64,000 bases of DNA from NCBI RefSeq assembly GCF_014200495.1, contig NZ_JACHBY010000002.1, positions 310,001 to 374,000 on the forward strand, in the 5' to 3' direction. This document shows positions 18,624 through 27,276 of this stretch, in pieces. The position numbers and the translations under genes were made by a program. How positions within the stretch are numbered: the first letter of the stretch is position 1; each line of letters starts with the position of its first letter. This DNA is from Mucilaginibacter geliditolerans. GTDB taxonomy: Bacteria > Bacteroidota > Bacteroidia > Sphingobacteriales > Sphingobacteriaceae. The notes beneath the pieces were generated by a model. It did no database searches. It saw only the letters and a list, made by a program, of their open reading frames with translations, and had not been told where the DNA came from.

Positions 18624-19652
18624 TCAGCCTTTTCTACTGGTTGATGAGCGTATAATTAACTTAGGTTTTATACTAATGATTTTAGGGATAACCTCAGTTT
18701 CCTTATTTTCCATCTCCTGGAAATAAAGATTAGCTATGGTTTTACCCATATAAATACTAAACTGATCGATAGTGGTAATAGACGGACTGGTAATTTCAGT
18801 AAATGCTTCATTTGAGTAACCACAGATACCTAATTCGCTGGGTACTTTAAAACCCATCGCGGTAGCAACCTCAAGCACACCAAGGGCCGAAAAATCAGAG
18901 GTAGATGCAAAAATAGCATCCGGTGGATTAGGCATACTCAGCAATTTCCGGGTACCTTCTGCTCCGAGCTCTTTTGTCCAGGCATTTTCAATAATCAGGT
19001 CATGAACAACTGCAATTTTATGCTTTTTTAAAGCTTTAAGATAACCTGCCTTTCGCTGTTTGAAAATATCCAGATTTTGAGGCCCTTCCAGTAAAGCAAT
19101 ACGCTTATACCCCTGCTCAATCAGGTGCGATACGGCCTCGAGCGATGCCTGTTCATTATCATTGATAACCTTTAATGTCTCCAGTTCATCAACCACACGA
19201 TCGAACTGGATCAGTTGTATCCCATGTTCTATTACATTTTTAAGGTGCGTATGGTCATGACTATCAGCCGACACAGAGATCACAATGCAATCAACCTGCT
19301 GATTTATAAGTGTATTCACACATTTCACCTCTTTCTCTTCCTGTTCATTAGATTGGCAAATGATGAGGTTATAATTTTTCTCATAGGTGGCATCCTCAAT
19401 CCCGGCTATCACATTCGCGAAAAAGTTCTGATTGATACGCGGCACAACAATGCCTATAGTTTTTGACTGGCCACTACGCAGGTTTGAGGCAATGGTATTG
19501 CGTTTATAATTAAGTTCCGCAGCTGTTTTAAGGATCAGCTTCTTGGTATTCTCATTAACATAATTGCTATTATTTAATGCACGCGATACCGAAGAAGCCG
19601 TAATATTTAGCTTTTCAGCTATGTCGTAAATGGTCGTCCGTTTTTTTTTCAT
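18624..19652 (-). CDS. LacI-family transcriptional regulator (xylose operon)
   Basis: 342 residues from ATG 19652; a GTG one codon earlier is less likely. N-terminal LacI helix-turn-helix (TIYDIAEKLNITASSVSRALNNSNYVNENTKKLI), then a periplasmic-binding-protein-like sensor domain (KTIGIVVPRINQNFFANVIAGIEDATYEKNY...PSITTIDQFSIYMGKTIANLYF). Divergent from xylB-xylA, with a perfect palindromic operator between them 31 bp from its own start. This indicates xylose-responsive repression of the xyl genes and of itself. Confidence 0.92.
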   Translation of the reverse strand: MKKKRTTIYDIAEKLNITASSVSRALNNSNYVNENTKKLILKTAAELNYKRNTIASNLRSGQSKTIGIVVPRINQNFFANVIAGIEDATYEKNYNLIICQSNEQEEKEVKCVNTLINQQVDCIVISVSADSHDHTHLKNVIEHGIQLIQFDRVVDELETLKVINDNEQASLEAVSHLIEQGYKRIALLEGPQNLDIFKQRKAGYLKALKKHKIAVVHDLIIENAWTKELGAEGTRKLLSMPNPPDAIFASTSDFSALGVLEVATAMGFKVPSELGICGYSNEAFTEITSPSITTIDQFSIYMGKTIANLYFQEMENKETEVIPKIISIKPKLIIRSSTSRKG

Positions 19653-19682
19653 CACTTATTTTTGAAAGATAATAAAAAATAT

Positions 19683-19702
19683 TTCTGCAATCGATTGCAG
19701 AA
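19683..19702. promoter_or_regulatory. LacI-type operator
   Basis: Perfect 20-bp palindrome TTCTGCAATCGATTGCAGAA with the central CG typical of LacI-family sites, between the divergent regulator and xylB (81 bp before the xylB ATG). Confidence 0.88.
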
Positions 19703-19786
19703 TAAAAAAATTAGCATAATTTCGTGAAGTAAATTATCGGCCAATTTATAAACTACAGTCATTTATACAAAATCGTAAACTTTAAT

Positions 19787-21271
19787 ATGTTATTATTAGG
19801 AATAGATATAGGTACGTCATCGGTAAAAGTTAGTGTTGTTGACGCGGCTACGCAACAATCTGTAGCATCAGCTCAATACCCGGATGAAGAATCCCCTATC
19901 ATAGCGCTAAAACCGGGCTGGGCCGAACAATCGCCGGATATGTGGTGGCAGCAAGCTCAGCAGGCACTGGCTTTATGCCATGCCACAGGCACTTATAATG
20001 CCGATGATATTGCAGCGATTGGCATTGCCTACCAAATGCACGGATTAGTTTTGGTTGATAAACAACAAAAGGTATTACGCAATAGTATTATCTGGTGCGA
20101 TAGCCGGGCTGTGGAGATCGGTGATAAGGCATTTGATGCCATAGGACATGAAAAATGTTTATCGCATTTATTAAATTCACCCGGCAATTTTACTGCATCC
20201 AAATTAGCCTGGGTAAAGGAAAACGAACCGGAAATATACGCGAAAATAGATAAGATAATGCTCCCGGGCGATTTCATCGCCATGAAACTTACGGGTGATA
20301 TTACCACCTCAGTATCTGCACTATCCGAAGGTATTTTCTTTGATTTTAAAACCAACCAGGTATCAAAAGATATAGTTGACTATTTTGGTTTTGATGAAAG
20401 CCTGTTCCCCGTAATAAACCCGGTATTCTCACCGCATGGTTACCTGCTGGCATCTGTTGCTGAAAAACTAAAATTAAAGGCGGGTATCCCGGTAAGCTAT
20501 AAATCAGGCGATCAACCTAATAATGCACTGTCATTAAATGTATTGAACCCCGGCGAAGTTGCTGCTACGGCAGGCACATCGGGCGTAATTTATGGGGTAA
20601 GCGATCAGTTGGCATATGATAAACAATCGCGTGTAAACACTTTTGCACACGTTAATTATGCAGCTGATGAAAAACGTTTAGGCGTATTGCTTTGCATAAA
20701 TGGTACGGGCAGTATGTATCGCTGGGCAAAAAATAGTTTTGGTGGGAGTCTCAGCTATCAGCAAATGAACAACGAAGCCGCTAAAGCACCGGTTGGAAGC
20801 GATGGCCTGCGTGTATTGCCATTTGGCAACGGTGCCGAGCGTATGCTTAATAACAAACAGGTTGGCGCTCATTTACACGGCATCGATTTGAATTTACACA
20901 CACAGGCACATTTGTTCAGAGCTGTACAGGAAGGTATTGCCTGCTCATTCCGTTACGGGCTGGATATTATGCGCGAAAACGGCATGAATCCTACCATCAT
21001 ACGGGCAGGAAAAAACAACCTATTTTTAAGCGAGCTTTTTGCACAAACATTTGTGAACGTAACAGGCGTACCGGTTGAGCTTTATAAAAATGATGGCAGC
21101 GTTGGCGCGGCGCTTGGTGCAGGCATTGGTGCGGGGATATTCTCATCGCCGGAGGCTGCATTTGAGCACATGCACCCAGTACAGCTTATTGTACCAACAA
21201 ATACAGAATCAATACAGACAGTTTACCAGGAATGGAAAACACTGCTAAACAAACAGTTAATAAATAATTAA
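19787..21271 (+). CDS. xylB: Xylulokinase
   Basis: 494 residues. FGGY carbohydrate kinase: N-terminal phosphate loop [28 protein letters not shown] and [10 protein letters not shown] near residues 85-110, GDQPNNALS and the [11 protein letters not shown] adenosine-side motif, then a C-terminal domain with [16 protein letters not shown]. Phosphorylates D-xylulose to xylulose 5-phosphate for the pentose phosphate pathway. The MHG sequence at residues 83-85 and the adjacent xylA, 14 bp downstream, decide for xylulokinase over other FGGY kinases. Under the LacI-type operator. Confidence 0.96.
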   Translation: MLLLGIDIGTSSVKVSVVDAATQQSVASAQYPDEESPIIALKPGWAEQSPDMWWQQAQQALALCHATGTYNADDIAAIGIAYQMHGLVLVDKQQKVLRNSIIWCDSRAVEIGDKAFDAIGHEKCLSHLLNSPGNFTASKLAWVKENEPEIYAKIDKIMLPGDFIAMKLTGDITTSVSALSEGIFFDFKTNQVSKDIVDYFGFDESLFPVINPVFSPHGYLLASVAEKLKLKAGIPVSYKSGDQPNNALSLNVLNPGEVAATAGTSGVIYGVSDQLAYDKQSRVNTFAHVNYAADEKRLGVLLCINGTGSMYRWAKNSFGGSLSYQQMNNEAAKAPVGSDGLRVLPFGNGAERMLNNKQVGAHLHGIDLNLHTQAHLFRAVQEGIACSFRYGLDIMRENGMNPTIIRAGKNNLFLSELFAQTFVNVTGVPVELYKNDGSVGAALGAGIGAGIFSSPEAAFEHMHPVQLIVPTNTESIQTVYQEWKTLLNKQLINN

Positions 21272-21285
21272 TAAGTATAAAATTT

Positions 21286-22617
21286 ATGGGAAGCATAATA
21301 ACAGGTGAAAAAGAGTTTTTCAAGGGGATAGGTCAGGTAAAATACGAGGGGGCACAATCGACTAATCCCTTAGCCTTTAAATGGTATGATGAAAACAAAT
21401 TAGTGGCCGGAAAAACCATGAAGGATCATTTGCGCTTTGCCTGCGCCTACTGGCATTCCTTTGTAGGTAACGGCGCCGATCCCTTTGGCGAACCGACGCA
21501 CATCTTTGCTTGGGATGCAAAAACAGATGCCGTAGAACGTGCCAAAGATAAAATGGATGCCGCCTTTGAGTTCATCACCAAAATAGGAATGGAATACTAT
21601 TGTTTCCACGATGTGGATGTGGTGGATTACACCAATGATGTAAAAGAAAACAACCGCCGTTTACAGGCATTAGTTGATTACGCCAAACAAAAGCAAGCCG
21701 CCAGCGGTGTAAAGCTGCTTTGGGGTACTGCCAATTTGTTCAGCAACCGCAGGTATATGAACGGCGCTTCCACCAATCCTGATTTTCATGTATTAACCCA
21801 TGCCGCGGCACAAGTAAAAGCAGCACTGGATGCTACGATTGCCCTTGGCGGTGAGAACTATGTATTTTGGGGTGGCAGAGAAGGTTATATGTCCTTATTA
21901 AATACGGATATGAAACGCGAACAGGAACACTTCGCCAAATTCCTGCATACGGCAAAAGACTATGCCCGTAAACAAGGCTTTAAAGGCAATTTCTTTATCG
22001 AACCAAAACCATGTGAGCCCACCAAACACCAGTATGATTATGATGCAGCCACCGTTCTGGGCTTTTTGCAGAAATATGATTTGCTGAATGATTTTAAACT
22101 GAACCTGGAAGTAAACCATGCAACGCTGGCGGGCCATACCTTTCAGCATGAACTGCAGGTGGCTGTTGATGCAGGTATCTTAGGTTCGATAGATGCCAAC
22201 CGTGGCGATAACCAGAACGGCTGGGATACCGATCAGTTCCCGAATGATATCAACGAGGTAACTGAAGGCATGCTGATCATTCTGGAAGCCGGTGGCTTCG
22301 GTGGTGGCGGTATAAACTTTGATGCCAAGATCCGGAGAAACTCAACCGATCCGGAAGACTTGTTCTATGCCCATATTGGCGGTATGGATGTTTTTGCAAG
22401 AGCGCTGATCACTGCTGACAACATCCTGCAAAAATCAGACTACAAGAAACTGCGCAGTGACCGTTATGCTTCCTACGACAGTGGCAGCGGCAAGGACTTT
22501 GAGAACGGCAAATTGACCCTTGAAGACCTGCGCCAGTATGCTATTGACAATGGCGAACCTAAAGCCATTAGTGGTAAACAGGAATATTATGAGAATATCA
22601 TCAATAGTTTTATATAA
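21286..22617 (+). CDS. xylA: Xylose isomerase
   Basis: 443 residues, class II length. Interconverts D-xylose and D-xylulose with two divalent metals. Seen: catalytic [10 protein letters not shown] (H108, D111), the VFWGGREGY substrate loop, metal-site [32 protein letters not shown] and [20 protein letters not shown]. Second gene of the xylBA operon and followed by a hairpin terminator. Confidence 0.97.
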   Translation: MGSIITGEKEFFKGIGQVKYEGAQSTNPLAFKWYDENKLVAGKTMKDHLRFACAYWHSFVGNGADPFGEPTHIFAWDAKTDAVERAKDKMDAAFEFITKIGMEYYCFHDVDVVDYTNDVKENNRRLQALVDYAKQKQAASGVKLLWGTANLFSNRRYMNGASTNPDFHVLTHAAAQVKAALDATIALGGENYVFWGGREGYMSLLNTDMKREQEHFAKFLHTAKDYARKQGFKGNFFIEPKPCEPTKHQYDYDAATVLGFLQKYDLLNDFKLNLEVNHATLAGHTFQHELQVAVDAGILGSIDANRGDNQNGWDTDQFPNDINEVTEGMLIILEAGGFGGGGINFDAKIRRNSTDPEDLFYAHIGGMDVFARALITADNILQKSDYKKLRSDRYASYDSGSGKDFENGKLTLEDLRQYAIDNGEPKAISGKQEYYENIINSFI

Positions 22618-22626
22618 AAGTAAGAT

Positions 22627-22655
22627 CGGGAGGCAGAACAACTGCCTCCCGGTTT
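22627..22655 (+). terminator. Terminator of xylBA
   Basis: Perfect 10-bp stem CGGGAGGCAG / CTGCCTCCCG with a 5-nt loop, then GTTTAATAA. The T run is weak but the stem is strong and lies 9 bp after the xylA stop. Confidence 0.7.
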
Positions 22656-22710
22656 AATAAGTGTTTAACAATGAGTGAGAAGTCTGCTGCGAGGTGGGCT
22701 TTTTTTTAAG

Positions 22711-22755
22711 GTAGTCTGAAGACTACAGGCATACTAGTCCGAGGTTGGAAACCTC
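22711..22755. repeat. Two adjacent perfect hairpins, probably a dispersed repeat
   Basis: GTAGTCTGAAGACTAC at 22711-22726 (7-bp arms, 2-nt loop) and GAGGTTGGAAACCTC at 22741-22755 (6-bp arms, 3-nt loop), 14 bp apart, in the 257-bp gap after xylA. Compact paired hairpins like this are usual for REP-type intergenic repeats; no second copy occurs in this window. Confidence 0.5.
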
Positions 22756-22874
22756 AAACAACGTATAGTTGCTGTACTCCACCTTCTCTCTTAACTATTT
22801 TCATTTATTAAACTACTTTAATTTTATTGCGATTGGGGTGCTGTTCTTTTGTATCATATTAAAAATTGATAATT

Positions 22875-23234
22875 ATGCTACAATCAGCAAAAGAAACTAT
22901 TGACCTTTACATTGTGGCCTGGAATACAGCAGGCCCGGATGAGATCAGCGCTGCATTTGCCAAATGCTGGGCCTATGATGCAACATATACCGATCCGAAC
23001 TATGCATTGGTTAAAGGCGTGGATGGTATAAGCCAACTGGCAATTGCATCTTTAGAAAAAATACCGGGACGCACTTTTCATATTGTGGTGGAACCGGATT
23101 ATCATCACAATAATGGCCTCTATACCTGGGGCGCAAATTTGCCCGGAATAGGATCACGCCAGGGGGTAGACTATTTTGAGTTGAACGACGAGTATAAGAT
23201 TACCCGTATAGTCAGCTTTTTTCCTCCTTTGTAA
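22875..23234 (+). CDS. SnoaL/NTF2-like fold protein
   Basis: 119 residues from ATG 22875; an upstream TTG at 22866 is less likely. Resembles SnoaL-like polyketide-cyclase-fold proteins: ETIDLYIVAWNTAGPDEISAAFAKCWAYDATYTDPNYALVKGVDGISQLA, then a strand-rich half ending GVDYFELNDEYKITRIVSFFPPL. A small cone-shaped barrel that can be an isomerase, hydrolase or binding protein; substrate unknown. The stop lies 2 bp before the earliest start of the Crp-type regulator, so the two are co-transcribed. Confidence 0.75.
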   Translation: MLQSAKETIDLYIVAWNTAGPDEISAAFAKCWAYDATYTDPNYALVKGVDGISQLAIASLEKIPGRTFHIVVEPDYHHNNGLYTWGANLPGIGSRQGVDYFELNDEYKITRIVSFFPPL

Positions 23235-23236
23235 AA

Positions 23237-23857
23237 ATGGGGATAAGTCGTCGGGACATTTTATCTTTACGGAAATTCAGAAAAATGTACGACCTCATCC
23301 TGGCTAATTTTGCTATGCATATCTCACTTGATGTGGTTGAAACAGCACATGTATTGTCACAACTGCAGCATAAGATGGTAAAAAAGAATGCCACTTTGTT
23401 GAGCAGCGGTGAAATATGCAAAGCCATATATTTTGTTAATAAGGGTTGCCTGCGCATTTTCAATATCGACAAGGAGGGCGAAGAGCATATTATCTCATTC
23501 TGCCCTGAAAACTGGTGGGCCGTTGATATATCCAGCTTTTCGGGGCAGATACCTGCTTTTTATACTATAAGCGCGCTGGAAGATACAGAGGTCTTTTATC
23601 TGAGTTATACCGCTCTTGAACAGCTTTACCTGCAGGTGCCAAAGTTTGAACGTTTTTTTCGCATACTTACACAAAACGGCTTTAATTTATACCAGCGTCG
23701 CATTACATCTAACCTTTCCAAAACTGCCGAAGAACGGTATACGCAGTTCCAAAAACAATATCCCAAACTGGAACAAAGGATAGCACAAAAACATATCGCG
23801 TCATACATTGGTATCACTCCTGTGTTTTTAAGTATGATACGTAAAAGAAATAGTTAA
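23237..23857 (+). CDS. Crp/Fnr-family transcriptional regulator
   Basis: 206 residues from ATG 23237; the ATG at 23285 (MYDLILANF) matches the usual family start and is equally possible. Cyclic-nucleotide-binding-like beta roll (about 45-135: LLSSGEICKAIYFVNKGCLRIFNIDKEGEEHIISFCPENWWAVDISSF) and a C-terminal helix-turn-helix (EQRIAQKHIASYIGITPVFLSMIRKR). The usual cAMP phosphate-binding RxA signature is absent, so the ligand is unknown. Probably regulates its own operon with the SnoaL-like gene. Confidence 0.87.
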   Translation: MGISRRDILSLRKFRKMYDLILANFAMHISLDVVETAHVLSQLQHKMVKKNATLLSSGEICKAIYFVNKGCLRIFNIDKEGEEHIISFCPENWWAVDISSFSGQIPAFYTISALEDTEVFYLSYTALEQLYLQVPKFERFFRILTQNGFNLYQRRITSNLSKTAEERYTQFQKQYPKLEQRIAQKHIASYIGITPVFLSMIRKRNS

Positions 23858-24057
23858 TAATGTAGTTTAAACTACAGCCGTAGTAGATCGAGCTCAGAGA
23901 AATCAAACAGCAATCTTCGAGCAGCACCTTTAACCTTTTCAAACCTGTGGCGTAACAATTTTAATAATTGTTGCTATCCACAAAAATAATCTGTAAATAT
24001 GTCGTACTGCTAAATCGATTGTAGTATAAACCTATTATAAATTCAAACCGGCAAAAA

Positions 24058-24816
24058 ATGGAAAGTAAAAAAAGAATTGGCTACCATAGCTATCTTGTTG
24101 CTTTATGTAGTATAGCTGCGTTAATATTGCTGAATATCACGCCAGTTTCGGCAAAGCAAAAGCTTAAAGTGCTTATATTTTGTAAAACAGCGGGCTATCA
24201 TCATGAATCAATTGCTGCTGGAGTTGTCGCCATTAAAAAACTGGGATCTGAAAACGGATTTGAAGCCGATAGCACTACCGACAGCCGTAAATTCACTTAT
24301 GACAACCTAAAACAATATGCAGCGGTGATCTTTTTAAGCACTACTCATGATGTTTTAGATGATTCTCAACAAAAGGAATTCGTGAAATACATTGAAGCCG
24401 GTGGCGGCTTTGTGGGTGTACACGCTGCTACCGATTGCGAGTACAACTGGCAATGGTATGGTAATTTGGTGGGCGCTTATTTTGACAGTCATCCGGCACA
24501 GCAGGAAGCCGTTATTGATGTGGTTGACCCTGATAATATCGCCACTAAACATTTGCCCGTGCACTGGAAAAGATTTGACGAGTGGTACAATTTTAAATGG
24601 ATCGAGCCCAATCTGCATGTATTATTAACCATTGACGAAACCAGCTATACCGGCGGCAAAAACCCGGCTTATCATCCAATGGCATGGTATCACACCTATG
24701 ATGGTGGCAGGGCATTTTATACCGAGCTCGGCCATACCAATGAATCCTACGCCGATCCGCTTTATCTTCAACACCTTTTGGGCGGTATAAAATATGCCAT
24801 GGGGACAGCAAAATAG
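24058..24816 (+). CDS. ThuA-like domain protein, exported
   Basis: 252 residues. Hydrophobic N-terminal segment (about 11-30) ending in VSAK, a probable signal peptide. The rest is one ThuA domain: LKVLIFCKTAGYHHESI, YAAVIFLSTTHDVLD, GGGFVGVHAATDCEYNWQWYGNLVGAYFDSHP, PVHWKRFDEWYNF and YTELGHTNESY. ThuA proteins have a glutamine-amidotransferase-like fold and occur with sugar oxidoreductases in trehalose and other sugar catabolic loci; exact reaction unproven. It stands near the MFS transporter and the divergent oxidative sugar cluster, consistent with a joint role. Confidence 0.85.
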   Translation: MESKKRIGYHSYLVALCSIAALILLNITPVSAKQKLKVLIFCKTAGYHHESIAAGVVAIKKLGSENGFEADSTTDSRKFTYDNLKQYAAVIFLSTTHDVLDDSQQKEFVKYIEAGGGFVGVHAATDCEYNWQWYGNLVGAYFDSHPAQQEAVIDVVDPDNIATKHLPVHWKRFDEWYNFKWIEPNLHVLLTIDETSYTGGKNPAYHPMAWYHTYDGGRAFYTELGHTNESYADPLYLQHLLGGIKYAMGTAK

Positions 24817-24894
24817 GAGTTGCCTTTTAAACAATAACTATAGTATATTGCAATTTATAACAGCCAATTATAACAAACAGATTAAACCAATTAT

Positions 24895-26193
24895 ATGCAA
24901 AAAACCATTCAAACAAATAAGCTATTTGTAGCCAGCTGCTTGTCGCTTCTAGTAACCTCCCTATCATTTGGCATACGTGCCGGAATATTAAACGACCAGG
25001 CCGTAAGATTCCATCTGAATGCTTCAGAACTGGGCACCATTGCGGCTACCGCTTTCTGGGGATTTCCTTTGGCTATTATAGTTGGCGGCTTTATAGTTGA
25101 TATCATCGGCATGAAAAAACTGCTGGTATTTGCTTTTATATTTCACCTGTTAGGTATTGTGCTTACCATTTTCGCGAATGGATACTGGACTTTATTTGCC
25201 TCAACCCTACTGATAGGTATTGCTAATGGCACTGTTGAAGCAACCTGTAACCCGTTGGTAGCATCATTGTTTACCGATAACAAAACCACTAAATTAAACC
25301 ACTTCCACTTATGGTTTCCGGCAGGTATTGTTATCGGCACATTGGTAGTTTTTGGTTTGGATAACGCGCTGGCCCATGGCATATCACCAAAACCATATTG
25401 GATCTCACAAGTGGAAATCGGCGTGATGCTGATCCCTACTTTAATATACGGTTATTTATTCTCCAAACTGGAATTCCCGGTAACGGAAAGAGTTGCATCA
25501 GGTGTAAGCTCCGGCGATATGTACAAGGCACTCTTCAACCCTCTTTTTGGATTCATGATCCTTTGTATGTTCGGCACAGCTATTACAGAGCTATTCACCA
25601 ACCAGTGGATGGATGTACTATTTAAAACGGTAACAGATAATGCCATTTTGATACTCACTTTCGTAGCATCGGTACAGGTATTGGGCAGGGCATTTGCAAG
25701 CCCTATAGTTCATAAACTGGCACCGCAGGGGGTTTTATTTATTTCGGCGATATTATCGGCACTGGGTATTTACCTGCTGATTAACCTGCATGGCGATGCT
25801 ATATTTTTAGGCGCTATTATATTTGGCTTAGGTGTAGCGTTCTTCTGGCCATGTATGATAGGCTTTGTGGCAGAAAACCTGCCCCGTACAGGCGCCGTTG
25901 GGTTGAACCTGATGGGTGGCGCGGGCATGTTCGCGGTATCGTTATACATGATATTTATGGGCGGCCATTACGATAGCCTTACACTTAAATACTTACCGGC
26001 GGGTGCCGACTTACCCACTTACCTAAATGCTGCTCCCGGCACGTCAATGGCTGCGGCCCTAGCACAGGCTAAAAGCCAGGCAGGCCCTGATGTATTAAGT
26101 ACCACACTGGTGATTCCCGTTGTACTCATAGTTGCTTTTGGCGGACTGGTAATATATATGCGTGGGCGAAAAAAAGCGGCTTTGGCAGCTTAA
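24895..26193 (+). CDS. MFS transporter (sugar-type)
   Basis: 432 residues with about 12 membrane segments. The loop 2-3 MFS motif appears as GGFIVDIIGMKK (about residues 64-75). A long loop (about 365-400, PTYLNAAPGTSMAAALAQAKSQAGPDVL) precedes the last span. The setting, next to ThuA and a Gfo/Idh/MocA, PQQ and DUF1080 cluster, suggests uptake of a sugar or oxidised sugar; substrate cannot be told from sequence. Confidence 0.85.
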   Translation: MQKTIQTNKLFVASCLSLLVTSLSFGIRAGILNDQAVRFHLNASELGTIAATAFWGFPLAIIVGGFIVDIIGMKKLLVFAFIFHLLGIVLTIFANGYWTLFASTLLIGIANGTVEATCNPLVASLFTDNKTTKLNHFHLWFPAGIVIGTLVVFGLDNALAHGISPKPYWISQVEIGVMLIPTLIYGYLFSKLEFPVTERVASGVSSGDMYKALFNPLFGFMILCMFGTAITELFTNQWMDVLFKTVTDNAILILTFVASVQVLGRAFASPIVHKLAPQGVLFISAILSALGIYLLINLHGDAIFLGAIIFGLGVAFFWPCMIGFVAENLPRTGAVGLNLMGGAGMFAVSLYMIFMGGHYDSLTLKYLPAGADLPTYLNAAPGTSMAAALAQAKSQAGPDVLSTTLVIPVVLIVAFGGLVIYMRGRKKAALAA

Positions 26194-26216
26194 ACCACAC
26201 AACTTATTAAAATATT

Positions 26217-26251
26217 AATAGCGGTAAAATATCTTTTACCGCTATTTTTTT
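26217..26251 (+). terminator. Terminator of the MFS gene
   Basis: Perfect 13-bp stem AATAGCGGTAAAA / TTTTACCGCTATT, loop TATC, then a run of T. The right arm covers the stop codon of the convergent nucleoside hydrolase gene, so the convergent genes share it. Confidence 0.85.
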
Positions 26252-27264
26252 GTCGGCTGATACATCAATATATCATTTATGATAGCCTCCATTTCTGATG
26301 GCGGCCGTACTGCAAATAAATAATATTGATCCCCGGTTTCTATCCAGCTATCACTACCATTAGCATTCAATTTAATTTCCCCTGGCACTAACTTATAATA
26401 TGGAGCGGAGCCATTTACAGCAACATATACCGCAGTCTCATCCCAACTCATGCGGCCGTTTACATCTTCTTTAGCCTGCGGTATAGAGATCCTAAATACA
26501 TCCTTTACCGGATCATTAATAATCTTTTCATTATGGATCAGCGGTATGCCCGTATGAATCTTTTCTCCTATTTCGAAGCCACTGAAAATAATAGGCTTTG
26601 TCCAGTGCGAAAAAACATATTTTGAGGCCAGGGAATCATTATCCATATTATACTCCCAGCCCGATGGGAATTTCCCGGCCATAGAAACCATTTTGACCAC
26701 TTTCTTATCAACCAATTGCTGCCCGCTTAACGGTGAATATTCGTCAGCCTCTGATTTCAGCAGATTCGCCACATTGGTAAAAAAGCCGATGGTTATGATG
26801 GTAACGCTGTTATCCGGTTGTTTAGCCAGTATTTTACGGTATAGCTTTACTGCATCCATCGCCTCATCATTTGATTTGATTTTATGCGGATATTTTGCAA
26901 CCAACGTATCCGACCATTTCTGCCAGTCGGGATCGGTTGATGCGGACCCGGTTGGCACACCGATAGGAATATCAGGCCTTTTAAAATAAGTATTCATCAC
27001 ACTTAAAACAGCTGCGATGCGTGAATATTTAGTACTTGCAATGGTAGCCAATATGTTAACCTTGCCCTCATCGGCATAATAATGCAATAAGGTTATCGCG
27101 CCGATATCATCATAATCGGTGGCCATATCGGTATCAAAAATTACATTCACTGGCTTGTGTTTGCTTGCCTGTGCGTGTGTGCTTATTGCATATAGCGATA
27201 TTGTTATTATCAGCATTAACTGTTTAATTATCCCAGGCATTCTATGTATGATCATATATCTCAT
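26242..27264 (-). CDS. Inosine/uridine-type nucleoside hydrolase, exported
   Basis: 340 residues. N-terminal signal (IKQLMLIITISLYAISTHAQ; internal ATGs give alternative starts). The family hallmark calcium-binding motif is present as VIFDTDMATDYDDIGAI (DTDxxxDxDD-like). Also seen: VTIITIGFFTNVANLL and MAGKFPSGWEYNMDND, both typical of the family. It would cleave N-glycosidic bonds of ribonucleosides in the periplasm; homologues in sugar loci may act on other glycosides. Starts 12 bp after the PQQ dehydrogenase stop, as the last gene of the operon. Confidence 0.88.
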   Translation of the reverse strand: MRYMIIHRMPGIIKQLMLIITISLYAISTHAQASKHKPVNVIFDTDMATDYDDIGAITLLHYYADEGKVNILATIASTKYSRIAAVLSVMNTYFKRPDIPIGVPTGSASTDPDWQKWSDTLVAKYPHKIKSNDEAMDAVKLYRKILAKQPDNSVTIITIGFFTNVANLLKSEADEYSPLSGQQLVDKKVVKMVSMAGKFPSGWEYNMDNDSLASKYVFSHWTKPIIFSGFEIGEKIHTGIPLIHNEKIINDPVKDVFRISIPQAKEDVNGRMSWDETAVYVAVNGSAPYYKLVPGEIKLNANGSDSWIETGDQYYLFAVRPPSEMEAIINDILMYQPTKK

Positions 27265-27276
27265 TTTAATAAAATA

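Noticed and set aside
22656..22874. Possible small RNA between xylA and the SnoaL-like gene
   Set aside because: Hairpins are present but there is no clear promoter or terminator of its own; better explained as a dispersed repeat.
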